A stretch of 64,000 nucleotides of DNA, from positions 36,811 through 100,810 of the IMG/VR virus record IMGVR_UViG_3300021088_000005; one strand, given 5' to 3'. The notes beneath the pieces are model-generated. The model was not told the DNA's origin, did not search any database, and saw only the letters and a program-made list of their open reading frames with translations. Both the position numbers and the translations under genes were made by a program. Positions within the stretch are counted from its first letter, which is position 1; the number at the start of each line of letters is the position of its first letter. Source of the DNA: a virus. Below are positions 9,517 through 18,777 of this stretch, piece by piece.

Positions 9517-10377
9517 TTATAGATCAGAAACTATAAAAACTTGTTCGAGTGTAAGAGCGCTGGACCCGCTGGTAAAGCATTCACTTGACGCGCAATACCG
9601 CAAATTAGTACTAGCAGATGGGAGGTGTGTTGTAATAGTAGCAACAAGAGCGCCATTTATATAAAATGTAACATTAGGAATAGTATCATTAAAAATTATT
9701 CCGAATTCAACCGGACCGTTGATAATCGGGGCAATTCCAGAACTTACGATAGTCTGGGTCGTTCCATCTTTTGTAATACACTGCCACGATGTGTCGGGTA
9801 CTGTAGTATCATACCTAAATGCAGCGTAATTTCCGGCGGGATTAGCGCTTGCACCCTGCGTTGCAAGAGTTTGATCTGTTAACCCAAACCACCATCTTTC
9901 GTCTGTAATCCTTCCTCCGGGACCTGCTATCATCAAAAAAGCTATATTTCTTCCGGTTCTGTAGTTAGCGTTTCCGGATGCACCGCTTACAACATTATTG
10001 CTGTTTACGAAAATACCGATTGCCGGGCCTAGTGTTGCATTTACTATGTCTGCAACTGAACTTCCTGAAGTAGTGTTGACATCCCCTATTGTAGAAAATG
10101 TCGTAGTAGAACCGTCTGCGCTGCCTATGGTCTGTCGTCTATGGCCCAACACACCCGCTGTGGACCCGCTACCAGCGTTGGCCTGAACGAATGCGGTAGT
10201 CGCTATCTGATTTGTATTAGTGCCAAGTGTCGCTGTAGGAGCAGTTGGAATACTGGTCAGAGCAGGGGACACAGACAGAACAACTGTTCCCGACCCTGTA
10301 GTACCATCCGATAGGTCTGCCGCAGCGGGCTGCTGAAGACCTACCGGAGTCAGATACTTGTTAGTTGCATTGCTCAT
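9517..10377 (-). CDS. Tail-fibre-like protein with lectin-like C-terminal domain, 286 aa
   Basis: The N-terminal part carries the fibre motif PTATLGTNTNQIATTAFVQA, a repeat common in phage tail fibres. The C-terminal 180 residues alternate short beta strands (WWFGLTDQ, FGIIFNDT, NVTFYINGALVATI) in a pattern like concanavalin/LamG-type jelly-roll domains, which would fit glycan binding. Its ATG overlaps the end of the upstream fibre gene. The lectin comparison is by eye only. Confidence 0.6.
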   Translation of the reverse strand: MSNATNKYLTPVGLQQPAAADLSDGTTGSGTVVLSVSPALTSIPTAPTATLGTNTNQIATTAFVQANAGSGSTAGVLGHRRQTIGSADGSTTTFSTIGDVNTTSGSSVADIVNATLGPAIGIFVNSNNVVSGASGNANYRTGRNIAFLMIAGPGGRITDERWWFGLTDQTLATQGASANPAGNYAAFRYDTTVPDTSWQCITKDGTTQTIVSSGIAPIINGPVEFGIIFNDTIPNVTFYINGALVATITTHLPSASTNLRYCASSECFTSGSSALTLEQVFIVSDL

Positions 10378-11531
10378 TAGATTCCTATTGCTCTAGCTCT
10401 ATAGGCAAACTGCATCGGAGTAGCTCCGCTAGACGCATATGCGGTTACCTGCCCGACATCAAACTGGATATTTGTAGACGCCTTTGCGTTTACGACAAAT
10501 GTTCCCTGAACAAATGTCGATAAGGTGTTTGTCGTAAGCCCGGATGTCAACGGAACAGTAATCGTTGCTCCGCTATCTTGGTCCGTCCACTTGATTCTAG
10601 AATCCGGTAAGGTAGATGAAACAGTAGCGGCTTGACTTACTATCATGAATACTTCTATCAAATACAACCCCGCACTAACTACAGCAAACAGGGTTGTCGC
10701 TGCTATGTTAGCAGACTGTGCTGTTAAATTTGCGGAACCTGATACAGAAATTCCGCCGCCTGTGCCATTTGACACCGCTGTAATAATGCCCTGAGCATCT
10801 ACAGTTAGGTTTGTATTTGTGTACGATCCGGCTACAACTCCTGCCTGAGCCTTGACCGCTATTGTGTTATTCGGCCACGAACCTGTAATCGTTATATCCG
10901 CGCCCTGTACTAAACCAGGGGTCGCTGTTCCTGTACCACCAGATGCTATGCCAAGTATTCCGGATATGTCTGTGAACGCAAGCTGTCCCACAGTAAACGA
11001 TCCGCCAACTGTGCTTTGCTGGACAACTTGGTGCGCTCCACCAGTAGCCGATAGGATAGACCCCGTTCCACCAGATGCCACGCCTAGCGGATTGCTAATA
11101 GTCAAACTTCCTATAATTGATAGAGTGCTGGTACCGTTGTTCCACTCAAACTGCGCCGCTCCTGCAAGCGCTCCGCCGTTATTAAACTGAACAGCGCTGT
11201 TAGGACCTGCGGCAGCAGCGTTAACAAACTCCTGCACTGTAGATGTAACAGACGAAGCCGCTGCGGAGTTTATGCTTGGTATTCCGCTAGGCGGAAGCGG
11301 CGCGATACGGAATGAGCTAAGGCCGGGACGATTGTACTGCTTTAGAGTATCCGGCGAATACTGCAACGGCAGAGGAATCGTTGTACGTAAATAAGGTGAA
11401 GATTGAGTCTCTGCTGTCGGTGACTGGCTCGGTCCTGTCGGAGTAAGGTTCGGAATTTGCGGCTGCGGAACATCTGGTGGTGGCGCAGGCGTCCAGCCTT
11501 TCATTTCCGGGAAGAAATCGGAAAGAGCCAT
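10377..11531 (-). CDS. Tail-fibre-like protein with GVASGGTG repeats, 384 aa
   Basis: A Pro-rich N-terminus is followed by fibre-type repeats (GVASGGTG, GIASGGTGT) known from many tail fibres, and a C-terminal beta-rich domain. The product is probably trimeric. It starts 3 bases after the nozzle gene stop and overlaps the next fibre gene (TAATG-type junction), so the three fibre genes form one translational string. Confidence 0.65.
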   Translation of the reverse strand: MALSDFFPEMKGWTPAPPPDVPQPQIPNLTPTGPSQSPTAETQSSPYLRTTIPLPLQYSPDTLKQYNRPGLSSFRIAPLPPSGIPSINSAAASSVTSTVQEFVNAAAAGPNSAVQFNNGGALAGAAQFEWNNGTSTLSIIGSLTISNPLGVASGGTGSILSATGGAHQVVQQSTVGGSFTVGQLAFTDISGILGIASGGTGTATPGLVQGADITITGSWPNNTIAVKAQAGVVAGSYTNTNLTVDAQGIITAVSNGTGGGISVSGSANLTAQSANIAATTLFAVVSAGLYLIEVFMIVSQAATVSSTLPDSRIKWTDQDSGATITVPLTSGLTTNTLSTFVQGTFVVNAKASTNIQFDVGQVTAYASSGATPMQFAYRARAIGI

Positions 11532-11534
11532 CCT

Positions 11535-14500
11535 TTATTCCTCTGGAGGCTGCTCTACCGTACCGAAAACGGTTAGGGACAATACCTCGTTCGCAAAATT
11601 TTCCGCAGGGAAGCTTACCTTGACCTGCATGTGTTCCGCTAGAGCAGGAACTCCTGCCGCACGGAAGTAATACGCATTTGAATACAAACTTGTCGGCTGT
11701 TTAGTAGCCCCGTATATCTGCCACGGATACGCCTGAGACTGCGGGAATGTCGTGAATGTTCCGGATATTTCGTTCAACAAGAATCCGACAGTTGGGGTTG
11801 TTCCTACGCGAGTTGCTCGCAGGTTAACGAATGTCAATCCGGCGATCTGCCCTGGGTTTACCAGGTTGATGTTGCCCATCGTGAAACTGCAAGTATATGG
11901 GGTTCCGTCGTCCTCGTAAGTTGAGAAGTCTCTTTGCAAAATATGCTTGTTTGAGCCGATTCCGCCTACAAGTAGTCTGTGAACGCCATTAGAAACTTCG
12001 ATGCTCAACACTGCTCCCGCACCACCTGTAATTGTCGCAAACGGACTCCATACTGCAAGGTTGTTCGGGAATTGGCTCGGATTCAGTCGGTACCAGCCTG
12101 TTACTCCGTCTGATATATAGACAGCATTGTCATTGCCGCTTTCGTGAACGGTGACGAATACTTTGGTTGAATCGAACAATGCGAGCTTGTCCTGGATAGG
12201 ACCGCCCATACGCTGCGCACCACCGCTAGGGTCTAAACTGATAAACTGGTTGTCGGAAGTGTACATGTAAATAACGCCGCCATGAATATCCAGAGCGTTG
12301 TAGTGCAGCAATCCGACTCCTGGAATCATCGGGGTTGGGAAGAACGTAGTGAATACAGGTCCGCCCAATATAGCGTAAACATCTGATGTTAAGAATACCA
12401 AAATGCCTGTTGCTGTCGGCACAATCCTAGTTACCGGACTCGGGAACTCAAAGAAGTCCAACGGGTCGAACGCTTCGTTCGGATTTCCGGTCAATACATC
12501 CGGTCCGCCAGAAGCAAACACGAAGTTTCCTACCGCACCCCAAATTCTCTCGAAGTGATACGCCATAGGCAAGAATCCCGCAGGCGGAGGGTTGTTTTGG
12601 TTGTTGATCGGCGCTTCGATGAACTGGTTTATAACAGAATCCGGCTGCACGTCCTTGACAGTTTGGAACTGTTGAATTCCGCCAATCGGAGGAGTATTTG
12701 GAACTTCGGTCAAGAAGAACAAAGTGCTTCCGCCGTCTAGAGTTCTCCAGATTACGATAGTATCTACCTGAGGGTCAGGTGATCCCGGAATTGTCAACGT
12801 GACCACAGATGTAGGGAACGCAGACGAGAACGTAAACAACGGTGACGCAGTTGACACATGCCCGGTTCCCGACCCTGTCGGAGGTCCTAGAGCACTCGGC
12901 CAGTCTGGGGGAGCAGTCGTATTATAGATATCGTTTGCAGTACGACTCTTGTAGCTATACGCATACGACACACTCTTTGTGATCGAAAATCCTTGAGTCT
13001 GCGCTACTCCAAGATTGAACCAAACTAATCCGTGGGTTGCTATGCCAGAGTGGGTTTCGTTAACTTGGGTTGTGGTTGTGACAACCAATGTTGTTGCGGT
13101 TGAAGCTGTCACCTTTGCTATTACGTTATTTCCGAAGTTCGTGAACCCAGAGAACAAAAATGAGCTACCAGCATAAGCGTTTCCCGCACCGCCAGTTATT
13201 GTTCCGGTATACGTAGTTGACGGTCCGGCAACAGTTACTTGGGTCAGAGCAAAAATACTATCGCTGTCTGCTGTAAGATTTCCAGACGCAGCCCACGTAG
13301 GATGCGCACCTGTCTTACTTTGGCCTGACCTGACCGCAGCTTCGATATTGTTGTTGCTATCGATAATCAGCGCTCCGCCATATGGAACTGCTCCGCTAGG
13401 AGGGAACCATCCGGTAGTCGGCAAATACCATGTCTGATTAGCAGCCCAAGTTAACACTTGTCCTACGCAGGTCCATACTACAGTACCGTCTACAGTGGTC
13501 TGCCCGTATCCTTCTGCCCACGAAATACTTGATGTAGCCGTAGCAGACGAGACTCCGCTAGTGGTGCAAACCTGGAAGTTAGCGTTAGCATCAATGATTA
13601 CAGAGAATACCGTGCCTTGAGCGGTAAACGCCACATACGCAGTGTTTGTCAACCTTGTAGAAGACCCAAGGTTCAACCACGCAAGTTGGTTATCCCCGGT
13701 CACTGTTCCTGTGGTGATCGACCACGGTGGTGAAGTTCCACCTGCTCCGGTTGTCTGTGTTGACCCTGTGAAGTTTACCTGATAGAAAACCGTCTGATTA
13801 CTTGGCAATCCACCAGCTAGACCAACAGGCTCGACTACTGTGTTGGTTCGCGAACCGTCTAGTGTGGGAACAACCATTCCTGGCTTCCACGGCTGCGGAG
13901 TCTTCTGCACGCCAAAGTTAAACCAGATCAGGTTGTTATCTGGGACTGATCCGCCGACTGCTGCGGAGAAGTTCGGACGTGTTGTTCCGCTTGTTCCGGC
14001 GGGGTTAGCCTGCACCTGACAGCAATTTGTGATCGGATCAAATATGATGCAAGGGCTTAATAAAGTTCCACCTGTGGCACTGTTATTGTACGAATGCCCC
14101 GGTTGCCAGAACGTAATCGGGCCGAAGTTCGTCCAGTCCCACCCGTTATCTAGAGTGAATCCGCCGGGAGTCTGATTCCAGTTTGGCTCTCCGTTTCCGC
14201 CCAATCCGAAACGAGTAGAGTTAGGGTTTGTTGCTGGCTGCGCGTTAACTGAAATTAACTGCTCGATGTTTCCGTTAGAATCTAAGATCAGCCCCATCGT
14301 AGAGAATACGGTATCCTGCTGCCACTGCACTGTCGCAGATGCGCTCGGAGTGATTGTAACGACCGGAGCCGTAGGTCCGGCCACTATTCCCCAATTCGAT
14401 ACCTTACCGTTAGCCGGGTTGCAGTCCGCTCCGAGAATGAACTTCTGTAAATCAACTCCGTCTCCGTAATACAGGGTATCTGCTACGCCCTGGTACTGCC

Positions 14501-14891
14501 CCTGGTGCGCTCCCGCAGACTTCGTGAAGATCAGGTTCTGGGTTGTCGCACTCTGAATATAAGTAGACGTAGTTGTATCTACAACCACCTTAGGACCGCA
14601 AGACAAAGTTCTCCAATCGTAGAACCAGTTTATCTGATCTGGGACTGTGACTGAAGACCATTCGGACAATCCTGGGCGACGTATAAGAGTAAGCGCGTTG
14701 CTTATCTCCATGTTGCTGCCGTCGATCAATGCATCCGGATAGCCGCCATACTTTGAAATGTACCAAGACGCAGGATCGTGAAGTGGAGACCTATTGGTGA
14801 ACAACCCGGTCTCCATTCTCGCGATATGTATTGGCTTGCCACGCGAAGGATTTCTTACCTGCGCTCCGACAGCTTCCAGCATTCCTGTCAT
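11535..14891 (-). CDS. Large tail tube/nozzle-like protein, 1118 aa
   Basis: The N-terminal region (RMETGLFTNRSPLHDP, DGSNMEISNALTLIRRPGLS, YYGDGVDLQKF) matches the style of podovirus nozzle (gp12-like) proteins. The middle is expanded by Trp/Gly/Thr-rich modules and by a repeat of the type TYTGTITGGAGNAYAG...ASTATT, also found three times in the protein at 37191-38948. The C-terminal third has beta-propeller-like segments (DVYAILGGPVFTTF, ISDGVTGWYRLNPS). It overlaps the adaptor gene by TAATG. Assignment rests on gene order plus these motifs. Confidence 0.6.
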   Translation of the reverse strand: MTGMLEAVGAQVRNPSRGKPIHIARMETGLFTNRSPLHDPASWYISKYGGYPDALIDGSNMEISNALTLIRRPGLSEWSSVTVPDQINWFYDWRTLSCGPKVVVDTTTSTYIQSATTQNLIFTKSAGAHQGQYQGVADTLYYGDGVDLQKFILGADCNPANGKVSNWGIVAGPTAPVVTITPSASATVQWQQDTVFSTMGLILDSNGNIEQLISVNAQPATNPNSTRFGLGGNGEPNWNQTPGGFTLDNGWDWTNFGPITFWQPGHSYNNSATGGTLLSPCIIFDPITNCCQVQANPAGTSGTTRPNFSAAVGGSVPDNNLIWFNFGVQKTPQPWKPGMVVPTLDGSRTNTVVEPVGLAGGLPSNQTVFYQVNFTGSTQTTGAGGTSPPWSITTGTVTGDNQLAWLNLGSSTRLTNTAYVAFTAQGTVFSVIIDANANFQVCTTSGVSSATATSSISWAEGYGQTTVDGTVVWTCVGQVLTWAANQTWYLPTTGWFPPSGAVPYGGALIIDSNNNIEAAVRSGQSKTGAHPTWAASGNLTADSDSIFALTQVTVAGPSTTYTGTITGGAGNAYAGSSFLFSGFTNFGNNVIAKVTASTATTLVVTTTTQVNETHSGIATHGLVWFNLGVAQTQGFSITKSVSYAYSYKSRTANDIYNTTAPPDWPSALGPPTGSGTGHVSTASPLFTFSSAFPTSVVTLTIPGSPDPQVDTIVIWRTLDGGSTLFFLTEVPNTPPIGGIQQFQTVKDVQPDSVINQFIEAPINNQNNPPPAGFLPMAYHFERIWGAVGNFVFASGGPDVLTGNPNEAFDPLDFFEFPSPVTRIVPTATGILVFLTSDVYAILGGPVFTTFFPTPMIPGVGLLHYNALDIHGGVIYMYTSDNQFISLDPSGGAQRMGGPIQDKLALFDSTKVFVTVHESGNDNAVYISDGVTGWYRLNPSQFPNNLAVWSPFATITGGAGAVLSIEVSNGVHRLLVGGIGSNKHILQRDFSTYEDDGTPYTCSFTMGNINLVNPGQIAGLTFVNLRATRVGTTPTVGFLLNEISGTFTTFPQSQAYPWQIYGATKQPTSLYSNAYYFRAAGVPALAEHMQVKVSFPAENFANEVLSLTVFGTVEQPPEE

Positions 14892-16948
14892 TATCCGCGT
14901 CCTCTAGCTGCTTCGCCCTGTTGGGTTTGAATCTGGTTTATCAACTGCTGTGCGTTGACGTTCATGTAGCTCGCCATGAATGCTACACGATCCATCTGTG
15001 TTAATCCTTCTGTCTTGCCTAGAAGTCCTGCTACTCCACGAGCGATATACTGTGGTGCGCGTGGGTCTTGGCATGAGTCCATGTAATACCCTAAGCATAG
15101 ATTGTTGTATATATCCGAGAACGAATCCGGAATTGGGGACCAGGAGTCAGTAACCGCTGTGAACTGAACAGGTTTCTTCTGGTATATCAAGTTAACTGGA
15201 AATATCTTATTTGGTACGGCTGAAAATCTAAATATAGGAGAGACATTTCCTAGGCCGGGAAGTGTCGGATATCCGACAAGTACTGCCTGCCACTCCGCTG
15301 AGGACGCCTGCGTCCAACTTGATGAGTATGTACCCGCTGTAGAAGCCAGCAGCGCAGCAGTACTTAGTTGAACATTGACAAGAGCCGAATCCGCAATGGT
15401 CCCTGATTGTAGAAGGCTAAACGGCGCTGTAGCCGTAGCTGGCGGAGCGTACCCGGTTGTGAAGGATATTAAAACTTCATTATCCAGTGGGGTAACTATA
15501 GAAGTGGAAGACCAAGATGATCCGGTGCCCTGGCTGTTAACCGGAAATGTAAGCTGTATTGGACCGACTCCTGTTAGAAGCGCCCCCTGAACGAGGAAGT
15601 TTCTAGGTCCCGGTCCGGTGATAGTGATAACGCTGGTTCCGGAAGCCGTCACAGGCATATTGTATACAACAAATTGGTGATCGTCAACAACTGATGGAAC
15701 TGTCGCAACTGTGAGTGTAACCGCAGTTGCGATGGTAACAGCCCCGGAACTAGTTACTATGCCAGCTAGGGCTCGACCATTAAAAGTTCCGCCGCCAAGA
15801 GTAATACTCGTATTAGCCAGAATGTTGCCGTTAAATACTCCTATGGTTCCTACAGTGGTAGCAGAACTACCTACAAGCCAAACCACATTTTCAGCACGAG
15901 CACCGTTAACCAAAAGAATGGATGCCCCGCTCTCCAAAGTAAGCGTGCTTCCAGCCTTAAAAACGAACATGGCATTTGAATTTCCTTGCGCGTCCAATGT
16001 AATGCTGGTCGGAATGTCCATACTTGTACCAGCGGAATAATTGCCAGGAATATAGGTGCTAGCGTTAGAACCGTTTCCTAGAACAGATAGATTAGCAGAA
16101 GAACCGCTCAATGACGTAAAACTTAATGCGCTGTAAAAGTTATACGCAGTAAGCGCATCGGTTAACGCCGCAGAAGCACCAGTATTGTTGATTGCCGCAG
16201 GAGGGGTGAAATTTGCCCCGGTAAAGCCTGTCTCGGTAGCAGTCGGGAACGATCCGATATTACCGCCAGTAATTAGGGTTGCGCCGGAGTTCGTAATTCC
16301 CGCTGCGGCAAGGATAGCGTACGCAGCAGCCGTGCCTAGTTTCGTTGCTACCGGGTCCGATCCCGGAAATGACGCGTTCTGTGATGAAACTAGGGTTATC
16401 ACATTGCCCAAATTATCCGAAACACTTGTGGGATTCCCTACACCGTCACTCATATCAAGCCCGAATACGAGAGTATCTCCGGCTAAAATTGTTTGAGGTA
16501 CGGTAAAGCTAAAAGTTGTCTGTCCCGTAAAATTTGAAGAAGAGAAGCTAGTCTTGATTACGGAGTTCAGATTCGGCGTTAGCGGCGTTACTCCGAAACG
16601 CTGAACTGATATAACTTCAGGACGAGCCTGTGTTGAAGACTTTGCAAGAGACACGGTATTCTGAATGTCCTTCAACTCATAAAGTTTACCATCGGTATCC
16701 TGCACTGTAGTCTGTTCTAGGAACCCGAAATCCAGGATACTTGTCGGGTAATCTTGTTGAGATATAACTGTTGTGATACTGTCGTCAAAGTTACGATTGA
16801 ACGGCCAGGTGAACGGTGCAGATAGGATTAAGTTACGAACAATGTTCGCAATTCCTATGAATGGCATGCCGTTAGTGCCTATATTGGCTGGCATATACCG
16901 ACAGTACGGTACGACATAGTTGATGGTGTCTTGTAGAGTATTAGTCAT
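14891..16948 (-). CDS. Tail adaptor-like protein with inserted ice-binding-like (DUF3494) domain, 685 aa
   Basis: Residues 1-120 (FTWPFNRN, YPTSILDFGFLEQTTV) and the last 100 (IYQKKPVQFT, WSPIPDSFSDIYNNLCLGYY) read like a podovirus tail-adaptor protein. Between them, about residues 202-420 form a DUF3494 domain: LGTAAAYAILAAAGITNSG, YIPGNYSAGTSMDIP, ITLDAQGNSNAMFVFKAGST, VNGARAENVVWLVGSS, ITLGGGTFNGRALAG. DUF3494 folds as a beta-solenoid, and several members bind ice. A beta-sandwich-like region follows. The same domain occurs in the protein at 37191-38948. Ice binding by this copy is not shown; adhesion or decoration is an alternative. Confidence 0.75.
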   Translation of the reverse strand: MTNTLQDTINYVVPYCRYMPANIGTNGMPFIGIANIVRNLILSAPFTWPFNRNFDDSITTVISQQDYPTSILDFGFLEQTTVQDTDGKLYELKDIQNTVSLAKSSTQARPEVISVQRFGVTPLTPNLNSVIKTSFSSSNFTGQTTFSFTVPQTILAGDTLVFGLDMSDGVGNPTSVSDNLGNVITLVSSQNASFPGSDPVATKLGTAAAYAILAAAGITNSGATLITGGNIGSFPTATETGFTGANFTPPAAINNTGASAALTDALTAYNFYSALSFTSLSGSSANLSVLGNGSNASTYIPGNYSAGTSMDIPTSITLDAQGNSNAMFVFKAGSTLTLESGASILLVNGARAENVVWLVGSSATTVGTIGVFNGNILANTSITLGGGTFNGRALAGIVTSSGAVTIATAVTLTVATVPSVVDDHQFVVYNMPVTASGTSVITITGPGPRNFLVQGALLTGVGPIQLTFPVNSQGTGSSWSSTSIVTPLDNEVLISFTTGYAPPATATAPFSLLQSGTIADSALVNVQLSTAALLASTAGTYSSSWTQASSAEWQAVLVGYPTLPGLGNVSPIFRFSAVPNKIFPVNLIYQKKPVQFTAVTDSWSPIPDSFSDIYNNLCLGYYMDSCQDPRAPQYIARGVAGLLGKTEGLTQMDRVAFMASYMNVNAQQLINQIQTQQGEAARGRG

Positions 16949-16951
16949 AAA

Positions 16952-18037
16952 TTATCTCGGGTACTGGAACGGCCACGCCGCCCCCTGATATCGACCGTTT
17001 CTTCCGCCTCCGCCCCTGCTGGTGACTCCCTGCTCCGGGACGAATCGGTTCTCTTCAAGTTCACGGTCTTCGTTCGCACGTAGGTCGTTCAAACTCTTTA
17101 GCCAAATCTGGTAGTTCTTCTCGAACTTCGCCTGGACAGATGCAACTGAACTGTAGCGATAGCACTGCGCGATAACTCCCTGGCGGAAGTACGGCTCGTA
17201 TCTATCCGGCATCGGAGCTAGGGTGTTATCCAAACTTGTAAATCGAACAGGAGGCATCTGTGCGACTAGCTTAAACTGGAACACTGGCCCGGTCTTTGAC
17301 GGCACTGGAAGAATACGGATGCCTACTCCGTCAGGGTCTACTACTGTCCAAACTGTGCCGCCGTCTACTGTGTTTGTTCCTGGTGCTGCGCCAGCGTTCG
17401 GCCAATTAGGTGCGGTTGCTCCGCAGGTGCCGTATGTTGTGACAACCTGAAGGTTGCCGTTCGGATCAATTATCTGTGTGATGGGGTTTGAAGGCTGGTC
17501 GTTCGCAGTTGCGTTCAATGGGTTTGTGTACACTGCGTTCGGGCCTGGGTTGTTTCCGATTGTAGGATTACCTGTGTCGGTAGCTCCCCATGTTCCGTAG
17601 TACAACATGCTGTTCGGAAACCAACTTGCCAAGAATGTCGGGTAAGACCATCCTGCAACCTGCTGGAAGGTTCCTGTGGCTTGCGCCAACTGGCGACCAC
17701 ACTCTACGTACCCAAATGGCTTCGGTATCGCATTATTGGTTGACATCAGAATAGCAACCCCGCGCTCAAGCCATTCAACATTGTAGACGCTAGTGCCGTT
17801 CGGATTCAATAGAGCATAGTCCTGTTGGTAGCTGTTTGTGTAGAAATCGGGCAGCTTGACTTCGTTCCACTTGTGAGGGAACGGAACCCCGCAGATTTCA
17901 GTCATAACATCGGTGCAGATAGTAATGAACGGCTCCAACTGGAAGCCGCCGACATTAGCTAAAACCGGGTTCACGTCTCCGAGAGGCTGAACCTTATCGA
18001 GAATGTTTTGTAGTGTGTATCTAGGTAGAGGAGCCAT
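16952..18037 (-). CDS. Tail adaptor / head-tail connector-like protein, about 361 aa
   Basis: The protein begins MAPLPRYTLQNILDKVQPLG and has DIMTEICGVPFPHKW-like and LPDFYTNSYQQDYAL segments. The C-terminal helix-rich region (APMPDRYEPYFRQGVIAQCY, NYQIWLKSLNDLRANEDREL) is typical of adaptor proteins that form a ring under the portal. A Gly/Asn/Thr-rich insert (about residues 150-250) is low complexity. An in-frame TTG at 18073 would add 12 residues, but neither start has a good ribosome site; ATG 18037 is preferred by its methionine. A terminator-like hairpin lies upstream (18141-18158). Confidence 0.6.
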   Translation of the reverse strand: MAPLPRYTLQNILDKVQPLGDVNPVLANVGGFQLEPFITICTDVMTEICGVPFPHKWNEVKLPDFYTNSYQQDYALLNPNGTSVYNVEWLERGVAILMSTNNAIPKPFGYVECGRQLAQATGTFQQVAGWSYPTFLASWFPNSMLYYGTWGATDTGNPTIGNNPGPNAVYTNPLNATANDQPSNPITQIIDPNGNLQVVTTYGTCGATAPNWPNAGAAPGTNTVDGGTVWTVVDPDGVGIRILPVPSKTGPVFQFKLVAQMPPVRFTSLDNTLAPMPDRYEPYFRQGVIAQCYRYSSVASVQAKFEKNYQIWLKSLNDLRANEDRELEENRFVPEQGVTSRGGGGRNGRYQGAAWPFQYPR

Positions 18038-18131
18038 GGTGTTCGACCAGGCTACGGAAAGGCGGGTCTCCAAGACCCATTGTGCCGTAGTCTTAGAGTG
18101 ATTCGGAATGGTATATCAGGGTCGATCTCCT

Positions 18132-18158
18132 ATAAAAGTTGGGGCTCGTGTGAGCCCC
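18132..18158 (-). terminator. Rho-independent terminator or attenuator
   Basis: On the minus strand GGGGCTC-ACAC-GAGCCCC forms a 7-bp stem with a 4-base loop, followed by AACTTTTAT. It lies just after the stop of the 176-aa gene and before the adaptor gene, so it may reduce read-through from capsid genes into tail genes. Confidence 0.7.
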
Positions 18159-18168
18159 TAGACTGCGC

Positions 18169-18699
18169 TTAGGCTAAATCTGCGGTATTGGTTTGGATCG
18201 GCTGCGTATTCAACTGAACTTCTGATGCTGCTGCCGTGTTTGTAGACTCCTGGACCATCGCATACGCTTGCTTCCAGCCTATTCCCGTATGGTTCGGAAC
18301 CTTCTGTCCCTTTCGGACTAGGGTTTCCGCTGTGTCCAAGCTACGCCACTTCATTCCGCAAATCTGGCAACGGATATAGCTTGAGGCATCGGTAAACGTA
18401 AAGAAATACACCGCGTAATCGGTCTTCGGTGACTTCAATCCTCTGCCGCCCTTCTTGTGAGTACACATTTGCTGAATCTTATTCTTTTCGGCAACTGAGT
18501 ACTCGGCGTTGATGCGGCGCTGCTCGTTCTTAGCCGCTAACGCTCGTGCTTTCTCTTGTCTATCTTGCAGTGCTTCCTGGCGCTCTGCCAATAGAAGCTG
18601 GACCAACATTTGTAAGGTCGCTGCATCGGTTGCTGCTGGTGTTGCTGGCGCTGGAGCAGGAGTGCCCTGTCCAGACGCAGGCTTCGTCTGATCTGTCAT
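18169..18699 (-). CDS. Zinc-motif protein of the head region, 176 aa
   Basis: The N-terminal 45 residues are Ala/Pro/Thr-rich and disordered, followed by a helical Gln/Arg-rich part. A zinc-type motif follows, made of CTHKKGGRG and, about 40 residues on, CQICGMKW. The family is unknown. It lies between the 216-aa gene downstream of the capsid and the adaptor genes. Its 5' side has two or three small hairpins, the last immediately before GTGAG and the ATG. Confidence 0.55.
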   Translation of the reverse strand: MTDQTKPASGQGTPAPAPATPAATDAATLQMLVQLLLAERQEALQDRQEKARALAAKNEQRRINAEYSVAEKNKIQQMCTHKKGGRGLKSPKTDYAVYFFTFTDASSYIRCQICGMKWRSLDTAETLVRKGQKVPNHTGIGWKQAYAMVQESTNTAAASEVQLNTQPIQTNTADLA

Positions 18700-18711
18700 G
18701 ATGACTCACTT

Positions 18712-18775
18712 CAGGGCACTGCCCTGGTTTCCGGTTAACCCCGGTAAGGTTGTTTTCGGCTACAAGCCGTCGGAA
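18712..18775 (-). promoter_or_regulatory. Intergenic hairpin cluster before the zinc-motif gene
   Basis: Minus-strand order: CGGCT-TGT-AGCCG, then CCGG...CCGG around GGTTAA, then CAGGGC-AGT-GCCCTG directly before GTGAGTCATCATG. The last short hairpin near the ribosome site resembles the paired-hairpin elements of the early region (48.4, 48.7, 53.9 and 54.4 kb). It could serve mRNA processing or stability. Confidence 0.5.
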
Positions 18776-18777
18776 TT

